From assembly GCF_023065955.2 (NCBI RefSeq), contig NW_026622764.1, forward strand, positions 45,577,833-45,641,832: a stretch of DNA of 64,000 nt, read 5' to 3'. The notes beneath the pieces were generated by a model that made no database searches, was not told the DNA's origin, and saw only the letters and a program-made list of their open reading frames with translations. This document shows, in pieces, positions 11,961-23,660 of the stretch (position 1 is its first letter; each line of letters begins with the position of its first letter). The position numbers and the translations under genes were made by a program. Source of the DNA: Ursus arctos (Eukaryota; Chordata; Mammalia; Carnivora; Ursidae).

Positions 11961-13780
11961 GAGAGAATAGTGATTTCCTCACAACCATAGCCTCATAAGT
12001 AATGGGCCAGGTATTAAAGCATGAGTCTTCTGAGTCCTCCGTTTTTTTCACGCTACCTAAAAGTATACCTTTTAGGTATTTGACTATGTGATTTATGCCC
12101 ATATGTAGGAAGAAAGTGCTGTGCATATTAATTAAGCACACTATTAAGACCAAAACCTCTATACATTAAACTCAAAGAGGAATGTCACCATGTCAGCCAT
12201 TAACAAATAAACAAAAATTCTAACATAAGGCTTGAATTCTCTGGACTGAGAACTTAGTTTCGGAAACCACTCATTATCTCCCTGGGTTTGTGAGTGTCTC
12301 TGTCCTCAAACTTTTTTTCCTCCCAGAATTTCTGGTTTTCACATGGTGTTCTGATTCTCATAATTACATGTTTCCTAATCACATATTCCCAACATAGAGA
12401 AGATATCAGGTTAATGAAGTTTTTAATATATTGTGAATGGGAAATTTAGGTGATATACTTTTGTTACTAGGTAAGATTTATATACATTTTTTTTAATCTA
12501 GTGGGTAAAATATTTACTTTATTCCCAAGATAAACTGAGTCTTTAACAGATTTGGCATTGTACAAATTTATTTAAACAGCTTCCCCTACTCCCTCAAACA
12601 TAAAATCTTAAAAAGTTTTAAATGGCTCCATTTGATATAGAACATTTGCTGATTATATTGTCTATTTTCTCATATCCTGTCCCTAGAAAACTATAATTTT
12701 AATATTTGCTATTTGCTCCAGGTATGATGTTAAATTTATTGTTTCATATAGTTTCTGACATAGTTAGGCTACGCTGTTTTATTTGTCTCTTTCTTTCACA
12801 AACCTTCATGAATTCTGCTACCACTCATTCATTTTGGTTGCATTATTATCTGGAGAACGAGGCAGGAGTGATTTACAGGGTGAATGAAGGCCCAGGCTTG
12901 TGGCCTTCTTCACAGTTTTCCTGTGCCTGCTATGTGTGTGTATATATAGATCACCCTGACACTTTCTCCAAGGCTAGGCATTTGTTTATTAACACCCTGT
13001 TTAGAATCTCTCTGTGATGGTTCTGCAGCAAGACTCAATTAATTAGATTTTTTTAGACTATTAGCATAAAAAATGATATTGGAAATTTGCTACTGCTTTT
13101 TAATGTCCTTAAAATTGTTCCCTGTTTGTATGGGCAGGTGGAACAAAGATGAGTAAGTTAATTGTCATGCAGCTAAATTTAGTTCATGTTGCTTTTGTAA
13201 ACCTAATAATTCATCATATTTGGTGTTCTACTTGCATTTGAAATGTAAAGCCCTCTGATATCTAATAGTTGTGAAATATTTTTGCTGCTTCCAAAGTGGG
13301 ATTTTAGTTATAACCATTAATTACTTAAGAGATCAATGAAAAGAAAAGTTATTTGGAAACATCTTTATGTACATAATCTTCTCACTTTACAAACATAAGA
13401 AATATGAAAGAGTAATTTTGGTCTAATTTAAAATAATCTGAATGAAAATAATTGTTCCTTCCACAGATACCTTAAATTATTTATTTATTTAGGATCAAAA
13501 GCATTGATATGAGATGAATGTAAAAATTTAAGCATTACATTCCCGCTGGATGTCCAAATACAGATTTAACGGTTGCTCCAAATGAATACTAAATTAATAG
13601 ATTCCTTTAATTTAAAAGAATAAATTTAAATTATTAGTAATCTTTTGACTTGTAGCCATTAACCGTGTTAACAGCACTGACTATATCTTAGTGTATACTA
13701 GGCCAGTCTACTTAATTTCTCCAAGTAAAATATTCAGTGATAAGTATAAGGCAAACAGAAATAGTTGGAGTCCTTTGTTG
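11961..13780. other. AT-rich DNA without a recognised gene
   Basis: No coding region or repeat family recognised. A 103-codon open frame at 12706-13017 shows no family features and lies in unremarkable sequence; it was left out as chance. Confidence 0.5.
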
Positions 13781-13790
13781 GGATATCTTT

Positions 13791-13989
13791 TTTTTTTTTA
13801 AAAGATTTTATTTATTTATTTGACAGAGATAGAGACAGCCAGTGAGAGAGGGAACACAAGCAGGGGGAGCAGGAGAGGAAGAAGCAGGCTCATAGCTGAG
13901 GAGCCTGATGGGGGCTCGATCCCATAACGCTGGGATCACGCCCTGAGCCGAAGGAAGACGCTTAACCGCTGTGCCACCCAGGCGCCCCA
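13791..13989 (-). mobile_element. CAN-SINE (SINEC1, bear/panda-like), reverse
   Basis: T-run, AAAGATTTTATTTATTTATT, an AAGCAGGGGGAGCAGG block, GATCACGCCCTGAGCCGAAG and a final CCACCCAGGCGCCCC. Target duplication GGATATCTTT at about 13781-13790 and 13990-13999. Close to the bear-type consensus. Confidence 0.94.
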
Positions 13990-14189
13990 GGATATCTTTT
14001 GTTTTTTGTATACAAGATATTGAACTAAGAAAAAGAAAGAGGTAACTAGTAAACGTAATTATATACTTAACCTCGTAGTATTTTGCTCTCTCCTGGTCTA
14101 TTTTATCCAATATCTTTTAATGATTTGTCAAAAAAAAAATCTGATTTCTAAAGGCAACTCTGTCTACTATAGCAGCAATTTGCAAATTT

Positions 14190-14345
14190 TATGAATAATG
14201 ATCACTTTGGAAGCTTGTTAAAAATAGAGTTTGCCAGGCCATACACCCCCCCCTCCCCAGTTCTTATTTAGTAGTTGGGGACAGTCCCAGAGATCTGTAT
14301 TACTAACAATCACTCTAAGCCTTACTATTGTAGGTGACCCAGAAA
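14190..14345 (-). mobile_element. MER5-like hAT-Charlie MITE fragment
   Basis: Contains AAGCTTGTTAAAAATAGAG, GCCAGGCCATACACC and GAGATCTGTATTACTAAC, the layout of MER5-type non-autonomous hAT elements. A C-run has expanded inside. Strand is tentative. Confidence 0.55.
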
Positions 14346-14667
14346 TTAAACACTAGGATAGAGACTGATAAAAAATCAAAATTCTGTATTTATTGTCACG
14401 TGAAAATTGAGTTTTTGGCTTGTAGATCCTATGTAGAAGAAGCAGCTACGGAGGAAATAAGTGATAAGTAGAGTGGTCTGTCAATCTTTACCCTATGCCA
14501 CAGGTATTTAGAGAGTTTTTGACCTTTCAAACCATCACCATGACCTTATGTCATGTTTCAGGTTCTCTGTGATATAGACAAGTGACCATTCCTTCTTCTA
14601 AATGTTGTCTTATTTATATCCATTTTTTTTTCTTACTCTGTTGTTATGAATGCTGGATTAGCCATTT

Positions 14668-15208
14668 AGTAGGTATGGCTGGCAGAATAATGTCACTCTA
14701 AAGATGTCCACACCTAATCATCTGAATCTGTGAATAGATTATGTTTCACAGCAAAATAGAATGTGTAGATGTAATTAAGGTTAAAGACCTTGAGATGGTA
14801 AGATGATCACTGATTATCCAAGAAGGCTCAATTTCTCAGGATTCCTGAGAAACCCCAACTGGGTTAGAGTAAACAGACTGAAGAAGGAGAAATCCTGTTC
14901 GAAATTCAACCTGCCCTTGCTGACTTTGAAGGTGGAAGAAAGGAGCCACAAGACACAGAATGTGGATGGCCCCTAGAAGCTGGGATGGCCCTTGGACTTA
15001 CAGCACAGGGAATTGAATTCTGTTAACTCAAATGAGCAGGAAACATTTATCCCCTAGAGCCTCCAGAAAGGAACACAGCCCTGCTAAGACTTTGATTTTA
15101 GTAAAGTAAGACCCTTCTGACCTACAAAATGGTAAGACAATAAATTTGTGCTGTTTTAATCCACCCAGCTTGTGGTAATTTGTTGAAGTAGCAATAGGAA
15201 ACTATTAC
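14668..15208 (+). mobile_element. MLT1-like MaLR LTR
   Basis: Near-complete LTR order: TGGCTGGCAGAATAATGTCA, AAGATGTCCACACCTAATC, AATTAAGGTTAAAGACCTTG, GGAGCCACAAGACACAGAA, GAAGCTGGGATGGCCC, CCAGAAAGGAACACAGCCC, GACAATAAATTTGTGCTG and TTGTGGTAATTTGTTGAAG before the end. A solo LTR. Confidence 0.8.
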
Positions 15209-16198
15209 AGAAGGATAAGAAATCTATTTTTCCTTGAAGGATGTTCATTGTATTTTTTTTCTCCTAAATTTACAAACTAATATATTTTTTAAATTTGATT
15301 TTACTGGTTTCTTTTAGGGTCTAATAGGCTTTCCACCTGTTTATTCAAAAGATATTAGGGAACACCATATGACAAATACCTGTCAATTGTCAAATACAAC
15401 TTATTCTGCAAGATTCAGGGCACTAAAGTAGAAGCTAACAATGATTTCCTGTAAAGCATTTTTAGCAATTTATTGACTAAGTTAGCTGATGATTGTTTTT
15501 GCTGCAAAGTTCACAATTCTGCCTGCTGTCTAAATGAGCCATGATGACTGAGTTTCACAGCTCCCATTGTCTTCCTTCTTGGCATATAAGCCCAGCGTCA
15601 GTACGTTGACTATTAGTGTCACATATTCCAGATCCTGACTAGTGTTCCTGTTCTCAAGTTCTCTTTGCACATATTATTTCTTCACATATTCCTCTAGCTC
15701 TTTTGGGAAGCCTTCTTATTTTTTGCTGTAAATTTTTCCCAATAGAAAGCTCAGATGGTTAATAGTCTTGCTTGCACTTCTGCTTAAATATGAGATCATA
15801 AAGCTCTCTTGCAACTTTTATTTCAGGTTTTAGAGCTCAGCATCATTAAGAAGTTATTTTTCTTAGAAATAACTAAGTCTTCATTTGTAAGATGTTGGTG
15901 CTATCAATGATCTCAGAGGGCAAATATAGTACAGATGGTTGGAGGCATTGTTCATCCTCACTTATCAAAAATACAAAAAGGCCTATTTTTCATGTTTTAT
16001 GATTATTTTCAAATACAGGCAATTTGATCTTCTTATCTTCAGTTAAAAAAAATCTAAAAAAACAAAAACAACTCAGTGGCTTACAATAACTTGTCAGATA
16101 CAGGTTGCCTGTGTCTCTGTTCCATGTGTGTTCATACCACAGCTCATATAGAAGAATCTACCTTTATTAGGATAAGATGTTCTTGTGATGAAACTATG
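15209..16198. other. DNA without a recognised gene
   Basis: No coding region, RNA gene or clear repeat found in this mixed AT-rich stretch. Confidence 0.5.
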
Positions 16199-16216
16199 GA
16201 AAGACTGGTAACTTCT

Positions 16217-16614
16217 TTTTTAAAACCTTTTTATTTGAGTACAGTTGACATACAATATTACATCAGTTTCAGGTGTACAACATAGTGATACAACACCTGT
16301 ATACGTTATGTTATGCTGTGCTCACCGCAAGTATAGCTACCACCTATCACCATACAACACTATTATAATATCATTGACTATATTCCCTATGCTGTGCCTT
16401 TTATTCTCCTGCCTTATTCATTCCATAACTGGAAGCCTGTATCTCTCACTCCCCTTCACCCATTTTGCTCATCCCCTCACTCTCCTCCCCTCTGGCAACC
16501 ATCAGTTTGTTCTCTGTATTCATAGTTTTGATTCTGCTTTTTGTCTGTTTGTTTAATCATTTGTTTTTTAGCTTCCACATGTAAATTAAATCATATGGTA
16601 TTTGTCTTTCTCTG
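16217..16614 (-). mobile_element. L1 LINE 3' UTR end, reverse
   Basis: Reads as the reverse complement of an L1 3' UTR: CTTTTTATTTGAGTACAGTT, GACATACAATATTACATC, AGTTTCAGGTGTACAACATA, CTCCCCTCTGGCAACCATC and AGCTTCCACATGTAAATTAA. Flanked by a near-identical duplication, AAGACTGGTAACTTCT at about 16201-16216 and AAGACTGGAAACTTCT after it. A 5'-truncated insertion. Confidence 0.88.
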
Positions 16615-16632
16615 AAAAGACTGGAAACTTCT

Positions 16633-18096
16633 GAAGTATAATTTCATTTCATCCACATTTTATTGGCCAAATCAAGTCATGTGCCAAAGTAAAACATCAT
16701 AGAAGGCACCGGATATCACATAGCAAGGGGTTGAAATGTTATAGAGAAGAGACTAAATAATTAGTACGGTAATAAAAATCTAGAATACTATATAATACAT
16801 TTATTATATTTCTATCTGATGCCTAATTTCCCCTCTCATTTATGAGTAAAGAATTAAATACTTCTCACTTTCTGGAATGAGTAAGCCCTGTGGTAGCCCA
16901 GTTTATTATTCTCTCAGATAAGACAGAAGCAAATACTTCTCATCCCATTTTCTCAAATTCTTTGAAATCTATAGAGTAACAGTTACAAATATGAAGTAAG
17001 GTATTATATTAGTTAATGTCATTCTTAGCTATCATTAAAATTATTAAGATTTATTGTGTATCTCCTGTGTAGATTTCCATGCATTTGTTGTTGGCAAAGT
17101 TCGAATTCCCTGTTTCTTTGGTAGGAGTGGGGAAGAGATAGAGAAACATTTATACTTTTCTCCATCATCATTTTATAGAGGAAGGAACATGAACAGCAGA
17201 GCAGTGTGCGAGAGATTAAGATACACAGGGACACTTGGGAAAGCAGAAGACTATCTTTTTCTTATTTTTGATTAAGTAAATATGAGAAGCTTGGGGTGAA
17301 AATATGTCACTGAAATTCAAAAGTCAAAGAAACCCCAAAGTCTAAGGTATACGCTGAAGTCTATCTAGTTCATTCGCCTTTTGAGAACTTTGCTTTGTTA
17401 CATATATTAAAAAACTGATAATTTTTTCTAATAAAGACTTTTTTCCAACCTCATTTTCCCTTATGGGAACTATAATCTTGAATGCTTATGTTCTGAAAAT
17501 ACCCTTCATGTGAAGCCCAAACAAAATTCTCCTACTTACTATCCCACAAATATATACACTGCACAGCCAAGAAATATTTACCACCTTTTAAATTTCATTA
17601 GTATATACTCAATGAATTCATAAAGCACATTAATAACATCAATTTGCATATAATAAAAATTATAAAGTGGATCTTAAAAATAAATTATTTAAAATGTCAA
17701 ACCATATTTCATTCATTTGCTTGTTTTTTTTGCTTAATTTTTAATCTTCTATAACTCTCTATGGGAGAACTAGTATTCTATTAGTCAGCTATATTAGTGC
17801 TTTACTACATAGCATGGAAAAAAAATGTTAAAGCAAGAAGACAATGCATTTGCTAAATCTGACGAGAAAGTTCTTTTTTAATATTACATTAAATATTTCC
17901 AATTACTTTCCTTGCTTTAAAAATAGTTAAGAAACAGAAAATTAAAGAGAAAAGTTAACTGAAGTGGATATGTCATATTTAAAGTCAGATCTCACTGTGA
18001 TAAATGCTGTAAAGGCAATGTTTATTTTTTGTATTTTTATTTTTAGGATAATTCACTCAGTTTTGGATTACATTCAATTGGCAATATATTTTGAAG
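16633..18096. other. AT-rich DNA, one weak MIR
   Basis: No gene seen. A faint reversed MIR core is possible at about 17040-17240 (TTTATAGAGGAAGGAAC, GAGATTAAGATACACAGG). The rest is unassigned. Confidence 0.45.
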
Positions 18097-18100
18097 GCCA

Positions 18101-18123
18101 AGAAAGAGAGAAAGAAAGAAGGA

Positions 18124-18162
<39 letters not shown>

Positions 18163-18168
18163 GAAAAT
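18101..18168. repeat. (GAAA)n microsatellite
   Basis: About 17 copies of GAAA with a few GGAA and GAGA interruptions. It passes into a broader purine-rich tract that runs to about 18330. Likely length-variable between individuals. Confidence 0.95.
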
Positions 18169-18329
18169 GAAACGGGAGGGAGGAAGGAAGAAAGAAAGGG
18201 AGATTTTTTTCTCAGTAAATTCTTGTTGTGGGAAGAGAGAGAGGAAGGGAAAAGGAAGAGGAAAAAGAGGGATGGAAAGAAGGAAGCAGGAGGAAGTCTG
18301 GGATAGGGTGGGGAAGGGAGAAGAAGGGT

Positions 18330-19200
18330 GGCATGTAGGCAGGTCCCAAAGCCCCCTTGGCCAGGCCGGCCAGCTGTACCTACAGCCCAGCTTTCCCAGC
18401 GCAGAGGCTGGGTCCTGCTCAAGTGGGCGGTGGCAGGGCTAGAGAGTCGGAATCTTTTGGGCCACCCTCAACTGGGAAGCCAGGCAGGGGTCTCACAGAA
18501 AGAGTGGTCTAGTGGGCAGGGATGGGAACACCGGGGTAGGGGTATCACAGCATGGGGACGGCAGCATGACAAAGTCAGAAGTAATGTCAGGTCCAGCTTG
18601 CCCGCACTCGGGTTCTACAGCCACAGGTCCTGGCGGCTCAAGACCAGGGCTTCCCCTCCGAGCGAGGCAGGGGCAGGGCAGTTGGTTTCCTCCGTGCGCC
18701 GGGGCTCAAAGATCCGGCTGCTGCCTCCTCGCGAGAGTGTCTCTTCCTAGTGGGTGTGCCTGCAGTGGGCTTCCACTTGGGGTAGTGTCGTGATCTTCCG
18801 AAAAGCCTTCAGCCAGGCCCGCAGGAACCTGCGCTTCAGCCTGTCTTGACGGTGCCTCGAGGCCAGTGGTGGCCCTGGGCGGACGGCACCAGCCGGTCCG
18901 GCACCACGTAGCCGCGCTCCCTGCTGCCAGTGAAGACTTCCCCGTGGCCTAGTATGAGAGCCTCGGGTCATGCCGGGTGAACCCGGCTTCCGGAAGCCTT
19001 GCGTTTGCCTGGGCCGCGGTTTCTGCGTGTAGTCCTCCTGCAGGAAGTGCCTGGAGAGGAACTGCCCCGCAGGTTGTGCAAGGGGGCCCCGCGGAGAGCC
19101 CTGACTCAGCGCACCATCTCGTGGTGCTCGGCAGACGAAGATGTGGCGGGGGCTGTTGTTCTTAAGGTAGGTGACTCGCAGGCCATGGGGGTGGCATATT
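18330..19200. other. orphan GC-rich, CpG-dense island
   Basis: The only GC-rich block in the window. By eye, 18590-19190 holds roughly 40 CpG sites in 600 bases, with clusters such as GCGCCGGGG, CCTCGCGAG and GCCGCGGTTTC. Both strands are open for long distances (140 codons plus at 18328-18750; 74 codons minus at 18747-18971), as GC-rich DNA often is. On the minus strand the piece from about 19169 reads YLKNNSPRHIFVCRAPR before frames break. I do not recognise the protein. It may be a dead GC-rich retrocopy or a CpG island with a first exon. A donor-like AAG/GTAGGT at 19164-19171 on the plus strand would fit the latter weakly. Confidence 0.6.
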
Positions 19201-20604
19201 CTGGCTGGCTTTTTGTTTTGTTTTGGTTTTTGAGTTTCAGTTGGCTTTTATCAAAGTAACAATTTTACCATCTTTTCTGAACTTTATACAATCATTAGAG
19301 ACTCTGGTCCATAATCATGTACATACAACATAATACATTCCAACAAAAACAGAACCACGCTGGAACAACAACAGCAAAACCCCATGGTCATATTTTTGTT
19401 GTTGTTTTGTTTTTGTTTTTGCTGTGGTCAAAAAATGTTGGAGAGAACTCTGAAATTTTAAAGCGTATGTAAGGGTGATATTGTTCAGATGTTCTTGTTT
19501 ATTTTGGATATTTTACTTTATCAACTAAAAATTTAGTGAGTAGTTGACTTTGTGTTTTGATGATGTTTACCAGTTACAAATGTTGTACAGCAGGGGATGT
19601 AATAAGATGTCTTGGCTTCTTTGGAAATTAAATGAGAGAGAAGTGGTTTTAGATATTGATTAAACCAGAGTTAATTATCAGTTGCTAGTATTTGAAGCTG
19701 GGTGATGAGTGCATGAGTTCATTATCCTTTTTTTTTGTACATCTGTGTATGTTTGAATTTCTGCATAATAATTTTTTTAGGTTACACAGAGTTTACCTGG
19801 TATTTTTACTCTGGGCAAAAAATCCAAAATTTGTGAGTTAAAACAACCACCACTTGTTAATGTTCATGAGTCTAAAGTCGGAGGAGTAGTTCTGATGATT
19901 ATTGGGGTAAAACAATTAAAAGATCTTCTGCCAATCCAGAAATTCCTCTACACAAAATACAGGAAAGGAAGAAAAAAGTATTATTATTGAATAAGCAATA
20001 AACCAGACTGAGATGTGCATCACAGGCAACTGGCTAAAAAGATTTCAAAGATAGAAATCTTGCCCTTTTAGAGAGCCGGGTAGATACACCTAATTACATT
20101 TGTGTTCTCTAGGTTAACTATAACTAGTCCTCAAGAGGACTCAAGGAAGAGCCCCATGTGTCACTCATAGAGCTTTGTAAATTTGCCTGGTAATTGGAGT
20201 GGCCATCTGTGTTAGTTAATTGCCTTTATCCAAAGGGAAAAATAAACTTCTCATATCTTGATGATGATGGCAGGAGGTAAATTTTAAAACTTGGAGCCTG
20301 GAGCAGAGGTTAAGCTAGTTAGTCTCTTTCTATCCAATCTCTCATTGAAAACTAGGAGATAGGTGTACTTTTTTCTTTAACGATTATATTTCAAAGCAAT
20401 GGCTTGTAGGTCCTTAAGAAAAGCATGCTTGAGTGACAAAACTGGCAGTAGACTCATTTAGTATTTTTAAAAGTTATACACATTTCAAAGGACAGAGAAT
20501 TTACAATTAAATGTTTCTAGAGGAAATAACTGTAAAAAAGGGAAGGGGGAGTTCTTTCTCTTTTTGCTTTAGAAAGAATTAAATTCTTTTCTTACCTTTC
20601 GTTT
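19201..20604. other. DNA without a recognised gene; T/G-rich runs
   Basis: Starts with TTTTG-type runs at about 19210-19235 and again at 19395-19425. No gene or family recognised. It could be non-coding sequence associated with the island at 18330-19200, but nothing proves this. Confidence 0.4.
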
Positions 20605-21035
20605 GTAATTATCCTTACGAGATGGAAGCCAGGCTCATCTGATCTTGTCTGGGCTGTCTCATGAGTCTGCAGTATCCTGACAGCTATGCTGGGGTCTCAC
20701 TCATCTGGGGAGTCTTCACTTGTATGTCTAGTGGCTGGTTTTCTGTGGGCTGGTTACAGGGATAGCATGTGTTCCCCATGCCCAGGCTTGTTCACAAAGT
20801 AATTGCAGACTTCCAGGAGCACGTAGAGCATGCACATTTCCTTGAGACTTAGGCCGAGAACCACCACAGTATTTCTTCTACATTCTGTTGGTCAAAGCAA
20901 GTCACAAGGTCAGCCTAGTTTTAAGAGTTGGGGAAATATATACCATTTCTTAATGGAAAAAGCTTTGAAGTCACATTCCAAGGGGAGTATGGATCCTGGA
21001 AAGGGAAAAAAAAATTGTTGCCATTTTTTTGCAAA
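20605..21035 (-). mobile_element. MLT1-like MaLR LTR, reverse
   Basis: Reversed LTR order: TCTGGGCTGTCTCATGAGTC, a CTGGGGTCTCACTCATCTGG block, TTCTACATTCTGTTGGTC, AAAGCAAGTCACAAGGTCAG and CAAGGGGAGTATGGATCC. This internal region recurs in MLT1-type LTRs. Confidence 0.65.
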
Positions 21036-21229
21036 CTACCCAACACATAGAGAATATACAATTTTCAAAGAAGTTTCATTGTGGTAGAAATAATGGTTAC
21101 AGTTATTTTATGTGATTCTCAGAATTCTTAGGCTTCCTTGCAGTGAGATCGAAACTATTTGCTTAGCTGCTTAATTTATCATTTGAAGTAACATATGTTT
21201 GTCATAGTCTGAGAGAGTCAAAGATGAAG

Positions 21230-21430
21230 ATGTGCCTTCTTCATACCTATCTTTCCGTACCATGGCAATTTTGGAGGGCACATGGTCCATTGAGCATAGT
21301 ATCATAATTGGAAGAAGACTTCTGACTTGTCTTAGTAGGTGAGAAATAAATATTTATTGTAAAAGCCACTGAGATCTCTGAATTTTTTTATTGTGATATC
21401 TATTAATTAACCTAACTAGTAAGACATACA
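21230..21430 (+). mobile_element. ancient LTR-like 3' end fragment
   Basis: Includes GTGAGAAATAAATATTTATT and AAGCCACTGAGATCTCTG, the usual polyadenylation and terminal motifs of old mammalian LTRs. Family not assigned. Confidence 0.4.
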
Positions 21431-21774
21431 TGTATTTCAAAAGTAGAACAGAAAGTGTACACTTTTCAAGATATTTTCTAAGCGTGAGATTTATTAGACC
21501 TTTCTCCTTTCCCTTTCATAAAGATTTGCCAAGAGATGTTTACAATAGAATCTCACCCAAATTCCACTTTAGTATTTCACGTACTCAAATATATGACTGT
21601 GCTGTTACTGTACTGTACAACCTAGTGAGTATACAGAGTAAAATTCCTATCTTCCTTTGCCTAGTAAACTCTATTTACCAAATTTTACTTCCCAATCAGT
21701 AGTTGTTCAGCCTTACAAATATTGGTTCTATGGAATGTGTCATCCTGTTTTGAATTTATATGTCTGTCTCTGTG

Positions 21775-21900
21775 TCACACTATAAGCTCCTTGGGAACAA
21801 GAACCAATCTTATTACTCTTTGACCTTATTACTCATTAACTCCACATTACATAGGTCAAGACTGTTATGTAGGAGATAAGATACCCAATAAATGAATAAG
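21775..21900 (+). mobile_element. L2 LINE 3' end fragment
   Basis: ATAAGCTCCTTGGGAACAAG at the start and CCCAATAAATGAATAAG at the end match the L2 3' tail. Confidence 0.55.
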
Positions 21901-22842
21901 CTATTGTGTTTGAAGGTAGTTGTGAAAGTGTTAGACTGTACGTTTCATGTGAGTGTTATAAGTATAATAAAGTAACTCCTCTATATGTACAAGATGTTTA
22001 GGTACATATTTTATATGAATATTCATATATATGTAGATTAGCCTAATCTAATCTACATATATTTTGAATATACATGTGTAAATGATTTTAAAATAATTTT
22101 ACTAAACTTGAATTTAGAAAAATATGTATTAATGTTGAGGCTGAATAAACAGCATTCTATATAATAATCAGAAATTATTAACAGCCATTAACATATGAGG
22201 CATTAAGAAAGGTGCCAGCTAAAGATTTTATCCCTAGACAGATAATCTTTTAATAATCACCAATATAGTGTTTGGATAAAAACTGAATTAAATATTAAAA
22301 CTAAGGCTGGGAGGCTCCCTACTTTCTCTTCCCACTCTTCTTTGCAAAAAATAAACAAAACGAAAAAATGGCTAGCCTTTTCAGGTATTCTGAACCAACC
22401 CAGGTCTGCTAACCAAGTGGGGGATTCAGTGATTTTTAATATATTCACAGAGTTGTGCAACCATCACCATTATCAATTTTAGAACATTTCATAATCCAAA
22501 AAGAAAGCCCAAAAGGCCATATTTATTAGCAGTCATTTTCCATTTCCCTCCACTGTCCTAAAAGCTTTATGCAACCACTAATCTACTTTCTGTCTCTATT
22601 TATTTAGCTATTCTGGAAATATCATGTAAATAGAATCATACAGTGTGTAGTATTTCGTGATTGGCTTTTTCACTTAGTAAAATTTTTTCAAGGTTCATCC
22701 ACCTTACAACTTGTAATAGCACTTTATTTCTTTTTATTTTCAAATAATATTCTATTTTGGATCTGCCACATTTTACTTGCCATTCATTGGTTGATGTATA
22801 TTTGAGTTTAAACTTTTGGTTATTAGAATTAGTGTTTGAGAG

Positions 22843-23660
22843 TTTTTTTTTTTTTTTTTTACCTTCTGACTCCAACCCCAGGGTGTCTTTTTCAACACCA
22901 CTTCACCAACTCTCTGACACCAACTGGGTGTCTGACAATTCAGTTCAATTCTAACACTCTTTGGAGTTAGTTATTGGGACTTCCAATCCCACACATTAAA
23001 GGGCTCAGTCACACCAGATTGCCCCCAGTTCAGGAAGCTATTCGCAAGTCTCTGGTCACCTGAACTGACTGGCTGTAAATCAGGGGTTCCCATGACTTCC
23101 TCGTCTGGTTCAGTAATTTGCTAGAATAATTCACAGAACTCTGGAAGGGACTGTAGTTATGTTTACCAGTTTATTGTAAGGGATACAGATAACCAGCCAG
23201 ATGAAAAGTTGAATAGGGTGAGGTCCAGAGGGGACCCAAGTATGGGAGTTTCTGTCCCCATGGAGTTGGAGTATATCATTCTCCCAGAATGTGGATGTGT
23301 TTGCCAACTCACAAACTTCCCAAACCCCATTGCTAGAGGCATTTATGGAGGTTTCATTAGATAGGCATAAGGTAGATTGGGTAGATTAATTATATCATTT
23401 GCCATTGGTGATTAACTCAATCTCCAGTCCCTTTCCTGTCCTTGGAAATGGGGACTGGGGCTAAAAATTCCAAGCTTCTAAGCAAGGGTTACTGTTTCTG
23501 GTGACCAGCCCCCATCCTGAAGCTGTCTAGGGGCCCATCAAGAGTCACCTCATTAGAACAGTAGACATTCCTGTCATCTTCATTGCTCAGGAAATCACAA
23601 GGGTTTTAGGAGTTTTGTGCCAGGAAACTGGAAACAAAGACCAGGTATCTTTCTTAAACA
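22843..23660 (-). mobile_element. LTR-class repeat inserted in the L1 (family unassigned)
   Basis: Interrupts the L1 between TTTTGGTTATTAGAAT and CTGCTTTGAACATTTGTG. It starts with an 18-base T-run, then has GGTTCAGTAATTTGCTAGAA, CAGTTTATTGTAAGGG (reversed polyadenylation signal), ATGGAGGTTTCATTAGATAG and TGACCAGCCCCCATCCTGAA. The motif set is common in mammalian genomes as an old LTR. The T-run at its left edge is unusual for an LTR and may belong to something else. Confidence 0.5.

Noticed and set aside
18057..18422. 121-codon minus-strand open frame
   Set aside because: Mostly Phe/Ser/Leu repeats from translating the (GAAA)n purine tract; low-complexity artefact.
18328..18750. 140-codon plus-strand open frame in the GC-rich block
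   Set aside because: GC-rich DNA has few stops by chance; composition is biased to Gly/Arg/Ser/Pro and no family features are seen. Described as part of the island instead.
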